From: Treponema sp.
GTDB taxonomy: Bacteria > Spirochaetota > Spirochaetia > Treponematales > Breznakiellaceae
Assembly (NCBI GenBank): GCA_031263435.1
Contig: JAISFT010000223.1
Coordinates: forward strand, 1-9,952
Direction of reading: 5' to 3'
DNA: 9,952 nucleotides
The notes under the pieces are model-generated. The model was given only the letters and a program-made list of their open reading frames with translations. It was not told the DNA's origin and did no database searches. How positions within the stretch are numbered: position 1 is the first letter of the stretch; each line of letters begins with the position of its first letter. Of the stretch, positions 7,046 to 9,952 are shown piece after piece. The position numbers and the translations under genes are program-made.

Positions 7046-8439
7046 TATTTAACCCTTTCCCGAATGATGAACTGGGTTGCGGCAATCAGGCTTTCCGTAA
7101 GCTCCGGGGAAGAAACCTCGGTAACCGATCCGTCGCTGATGCCCGGCACGACCAAAAGGCAGTCCGGTTTTCCCTCGCCGTTGATGAACCACAGGGGTTT
7201 GTCCAGTGCAGTCTGGGATCTCTGCGTCCCGGCGGATGAAGCGTTTGATCCGCCGCCCCATGCTCCGCCCCCCATGCCGCCCGGCATACCGGGACCTCCG
7301 GGCCCTCCGCCGCCCCCGCCGGGCGGTGCGCCGGAAAATCCCGGCATACCGCCCTGGGCGCCAAGGGCGCTCAGGCCTGTAGAAGATGCGGCCCGCTGTC
7401 CCGTACTGCGGCCTGCCGTGTTCTGGCCTCCCTGTTCCTCCGTCCCGGCGTTTTCTTCGCCGCCGTTTTGCCGTGCAGTAATACTGCGCTTGGCGCCGAC
7501 AATTTCTTCCACCTGGGCAGCCGATAATTGCGAGGGACTGTAACGCAGGGCCGCGTTGGATACCAGCAGGACATTTTCCCTTGATTCTTCGATAAACTCT
7601 ACATTGCAGGTCATCCCCGGAAGCAGGGAAAGATCGGTATTGTCAACAGCAATAATAACATTGTAGGAGACCACTCCGTCCTGGGTGGAAGGGGAGAGCC
7701 GCTTGCTGGAGACGGCCCCCGTAAAGCTGCGTCCCGGAAGGGCTTCCAGCGTAAAACGAACCTGCTGATCCTCCCGGATCGAACTGATGTCGAGTTCCCC
7801 CACCCACGATTCAATCTGCATCTCCCGCAGATTTTCTGCGATTACAAAAACTGCGGTGGAATTGGCGGAGGCCCCTTCCACCACAGTTCCCCCTTCGGTG
7901 ATATTGCGGCTCAGCACCGTTCCGTCAATGGGGGAGGTGATAAAGGCGTAGTGGTTGATCTCCGTTTCCGCGACCCGCAGGTTGGTCTCCGCAATGGCAA
8001 GATCCGCCGCCTGGGATTCCAGTTGGTTTCTGCTTTGCCGCAGTTCATACTGGCTGATCAAATTCCGCTCCGCCAGTCTCTCCTGGTTCTGATAGTTTAT
8101 TTCCTGCAGCTCGTAGGCGGAACGGGCCTTCTTTACCTGGGCCTGGAGCTGATCCCGCTGAAGACGCCGGGTATCGGTATTGAGGATCGCCAGTACATCA
8201 CCCTTTTTAACCTCGTTGTTGTAGTCCGCCAGTACCTGTTCCACCTTGCCCGAAATCTGTGAAAAAACATTTACCGTGGCAATTGGTTTAAGGGAACCGG
8301 TTGAGCTGACGGTTTTGACAATCGATCCGCGTCTAAGGGACTGGAATTCGTAACTGGACGCGGCGCCGCTGTTTTCCCCGCAGGAATACCATAGCAGCGA
8401 AATCAACGCAATAAAAACGGGAGCCGTGTATCTTTCCAT
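7045..8439 (-). CDS. MacA/HlyD-type periplasmic adaptor lipoprotein
   Basis: The membrane-fusion subunit bridging the MacB-type permease and the TolC-like channel. From the ATG at 8439 it is 464 residues and begins with a lipoprotein signal: MERYTAP, hydrophobic VFIALISLLWYS, then Cys20 for lipid attachment. Two lipoyl half-motifs lie at about 60-87 (SGKVEQVLADYNNEVKKGD) and 168-189 (SPIDGTVLSRNITEGG), flanking a helical hairpin (about 90-166). A beta-barrel domain follows (about 200-295). A low-complexity insert of about 90 residues, with a Gly/Pro/Met core at 362-397, interrupts the C-terminal domain, which resumes at PLWFINGEGKPD (414-425). An in-frame GTG at 8496 would add 19 residues; neither start has a good Shine-Dalgarno. 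The ATG is preferred because it gives a normal-length lipoprotein signal. Confidence 0.92.
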   Translation of the reverse strand: MERYTAPVFIALISLLWYSCGENSGAASSYEFQSLRRGSIVKTVSSTGSLKPIATVNVFSQISGKVEQVLADYNNEVKKGDVLAILNTDTRRLQRDQLQAQVKKARSAYELQEINYQNQERLAERNLISQYELRQSRNQLESQAADLAIAETNLRVAETEINHYAFITSPIDGTVLSRNITEGGTVVEGASANSTAVFVIAENLREMQIESWVGELDISSIREDQQVRFTLEALPGRSFTGAVSSKRLSPSTQDGVVSYNVIIAVDNTDLSLLPGMTCNVEFIEESRENVLLVSNAALRYSPSQLSAAQVEEIVGAKRSITARQNGGEENAGTEEQGGQNTAGRSTGQRAASSTGLSALGAQGGMPGFSGAPPGGGGGGPGGPGMPGGMGGGAWGGGSNASSAGTQRSQTALDKPLWFINGEGKPDCLLVVPGISDGSVTEVSSPELTESLIAATQFIIRERVK

Positions 8440-8506
8440 GTGATTGGTAAACCATCTCCGCGCTTGTAAAGTTACTACCACAGTTTTTGGATTCACCTAT
8501 TTGCGC

Positions 8507-8640
8507 AAAAAAGTGTGCGCTAAAAAGCGTGTGCTGAAAAGCAGGTCCGCTAAAGGGCGTGCGCTAAAAAGCAGGTCCGCTAAAAAGCGTACGCTGAAAA
8601 GCAGGTCCGCTAAAGGGCAGGCGCTAAAAAGCAGGCCCCC
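8507..8640. repeat. 30-base tandem repeat array at recG end
   Basis: Four 30-base units lie at 8521-8550, 8551-8580, 8581-8610 and 8611-8640, with a degenerate half unit before them. Units 1 and 3 differ at two positions; units 2 and 4 differ at four. The order is therefore A-B-A-B, a 60-base higher-order repeat. Each unit contains two related halves of about 14 and 16 bases marked by AAAAGC or AAAGGGC. A perfect palindrome AGCGTACGCT sits in unit 3 (8586-8595), and TTGCGCAA lies just outside (8501-8508). The array fills most of the gap between recG and the adaptor gene and also provides the last recG codons and stop. It shows no CRISPR character, because there are no unique spacers. Confidence 0.85.
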
Positions 8641-9952
8641 TGTTCCCGCTCTGCGTTTCCGTATCGCCGAAGGGAGGGGCCCTTTCCAGAACCTGGGCGA
8701 TCAGACGGTACTCCGGGGAAAGGAGGCCGGGGTCCTGTTCCAAAATTGAAAACGCTTCACGGCGGACATTCTCAAGTTCCGCCGCATCCCGCACAGGATC
8801 GGCAAAGCCCAGGGGAAGATAGCCCGACTGTTCTATCCCGGCAATCTGTCCCGGCCCCCGGAGCTTTAAGTCCTCTTCGGCAATGACAAAGCCGTCGTTG
8901 TGTTCCAGCATCACCTTAAGCCGGGTCTTGCCGTCTTCGGTAAGCTCATCGGAATAGACAAGAAAACAATACGACTGTTCCGGCCCCCGGCCCACCCGGC
9001 CCCGGAGCTGGTGCAGGGCGGAAAGGCCGAAACGCTCGGCGTGTTCAACCACCATGCAGGCGGCGTTGGGCACATCCACCCCCACTTCGACAACACTCGT
9101 CGCCGCCAGGATGCGGATTTCTCCCCGGCGGAACCGTTCCATGATGCTCTGCTTTTCGTCCTCGTCGATCCGGGAGTGGACCAGAGCCACAGGGTATTGG
9201 GGGAACACTTCTTTTCCCAGCCGGGAGGCCATGGACTGGGCATCCTTGAGATCCGCCGCGCGGCTGTCCGCGTCCGCCGCTTCGATAAGGGGGTAGACAA
9301 AGTAGGCCTGGCGGCCGCGCTCCAGTTCCCTCCGTACAAAGTCGTAGACCCTTCCCTCGTTGGATTGCCGCGCCAGGTGGGTGGTGACAGGTTTGCGTCC
9401 GGGGGGCAGGTCCCGGATCACCGACACATCCAGGTCCCCAAAGACCGTCAGGGCCAGGGTCCGGGGGATAGGAGTGGCGCTCATCATCAGAAGATCGGGG
9501 TGATCCCCCTTGGCCATGATAAGGGAACGCTGGGTTACCCCAAAACGGTGCTGTTCGTCCACCACCACAAGCCGCAGCCCGGAGTAAAGCACGTCCTCCG
9601 AAAAAAGCGCGTGGGTCCCCAGGACCATGTCGATTTCCCCTCCGGCCAGGGCCTTAAGCAGTTCCTTCCGCCCCGCAGCCTTGATGTTCCCCGTAAGGAA
9701 ACTCAGCCGTATACCCAGAGGTTCCAGCAGGCGGGCGGCGTTTTCCGCATGCTGCCGGGCCAGCAGTTCCGTGGGCGCCAGAATCGCCGCCTGCCCCCCC
9801 CCCGCAACCGCGGCCAGGGCTGCCAGGAATGAAACCAGGGTCTTCCCGGAGCCCACATCCCCCTGCAGCAGCCGGGCCATCGGCGTGGGGCCGGCCATGT
9901 CCCGGTTAATCTCCATGACGGCCCCCAGTTGGCCGGGGGTCAGCTTGAACGG
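8624..9952 (-). CDS. recG: ATP-dependent DNA helicase RecG, C-terminal 442 residues
   Basis: RecG remodels stalled replication forks and branch-migrates Holliday junctions. The gene is cut by the right window edge; a full protein is usually near 690 residues, so the N-terminal wedge domain is outside. The frame stays open through the ATG at 9916 to the edge, encoding PFKLTPGQLGAV, which matches the region before RecG motif I, so 9916 is not the start. Numbering from the edge: Walker A GDVGSGKT 31-38, APTELLARQ 59-67, DEQH 132-135 (the usual RecG form), SATPIPRT 158-165, motif V SVVEVGVDVP 286-295 and motif VI QLRGRVGRG 315-323, then the DLKLRGPG segment of the C-terminal domain. All motifs are intact. 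A G10 run encodes AGGG at 50-53. The last residues (GPAF) and the TAG come from the tandem repeat. Confidence 0.97.
   Translation of the reverse strand, partial: PFKLTPGQLGAVMEINRDMAGPTPMARLLQGDVGSGKTLVSFLAALAAVAGGGQAAILAPTELLARQHAENAARLLEPLGIRLSFLTGNIKAAGRKELLKALAGGEIDMVLGTHALFSEDVLYSGLRLVVVDEQHRFGVTQRSLIMAKGDHPDLLMMSATPIPRTLALTVFGDLDVSVIRDLPPGRKPVTTHLARQSNEGRVYDFVRRELERGRQAYFVYPLIEAADADSRAADLKDAQSMASRLGKEVFPQYPVALVHSRIDEDEKQSIMERFRRGEIRILAATSVVEVGVDVPNAACMVVEHAERFGLSALHQLRGRVGRGPEQSYCFLVYSDELTEDGKTRLKVMLEHNDGFVIAEEDLKLRGPGQIAGIEQSGYLPLGFADPVRDAAELENVRREAFSILEQDPGLLSPEYRLIAQVLERAPPFGDTETQSGNRGPAF

Noticed and set aside
8507..8640. CRISPR array interpretation of the tandem repeat
   Set aside because: The units abut without unique spacers and no cas gene is nearby.
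8444..8749. 101-codon plus-strand frame rich in Lys/Arg repeats (LKSR-SAKGR type)
   Set aside because: The histone-like look arises because the 30-base repeat is a multiple of three and open in this frame. It is antisense to recG and to the adaptor start, and it has no ribosome binding site.
8900..9832. 310-codon plus-strand open frame opposite recG
   Set aside because: It is antisense to intact RecG helicase motifs and carries no recognisable motif of its own.

Overview
The window looks like a compact, moderately GC-rich bacterial chromosome segment, most likely from a spirochaete of the Treponema group. The main clues are a 511-residue soluble protein that matches my recollection of the Treponema family DUF5312, and an adaptor with a spirochaete-style lipoprotein signal. 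The genus is an inference. The genes RecG, MazG, MacAB-type ABC exporter and TolC are recognised from their own motifs.

Layout, left to right. Positions 1-368 hold no convincing gene. They carry a long inverted repeat (62-200), an overlapping 29-base direct repeat (22-50 and 96-124) and a short hairpin with a T-run (352-370) that ends at the mazG stop. Positions 369-2725 are a two-gene minus-strand operon, the DUF5312-like gene then mazG, joined by an ATGA overlap. A 99-base divergent spacer separates it from a plus-strand gene (2825-3547) for a six-helix membrane protein distantly like YjdF/DUF2238. That gene converges on the next operon, and the two stop codons overlap by four bases.

Positions 3544-8439 (minus strand) encode a complete tripartite export system in the order adaptor lipoprotein, ABC ATPase, MacB-type permease, TolC-like outer-membrane channel. 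The first three genes overlap or abut (TAATG, ATGA) and the fourth follows after 38 bases, so the products are probably made together and assembled into one envelope-spanning pump. ATPase and permease are separate proteins here, whereas E. coli MacB is a fusion. The substrate cannot be read from the sequence.

Upstream of the pump lies a 30-base tandem repeat array (8507-8640) that supplies the last codons and the stop of recG. The C-terminal 442 residues of recG run off the right edge. Its coding strand contains a run of ten G residues shortly after Walker A.

I do not see a clearly new multi-gene system. The most unusual signals are the G10 tract in recG, the tandem array at the recG/adaptor junction, the 15-base repeat coding a TALYG tail on the ATPase, the Gly/Pro/Met-rich insert in the adaptor, and the left-end palindromic repeat.
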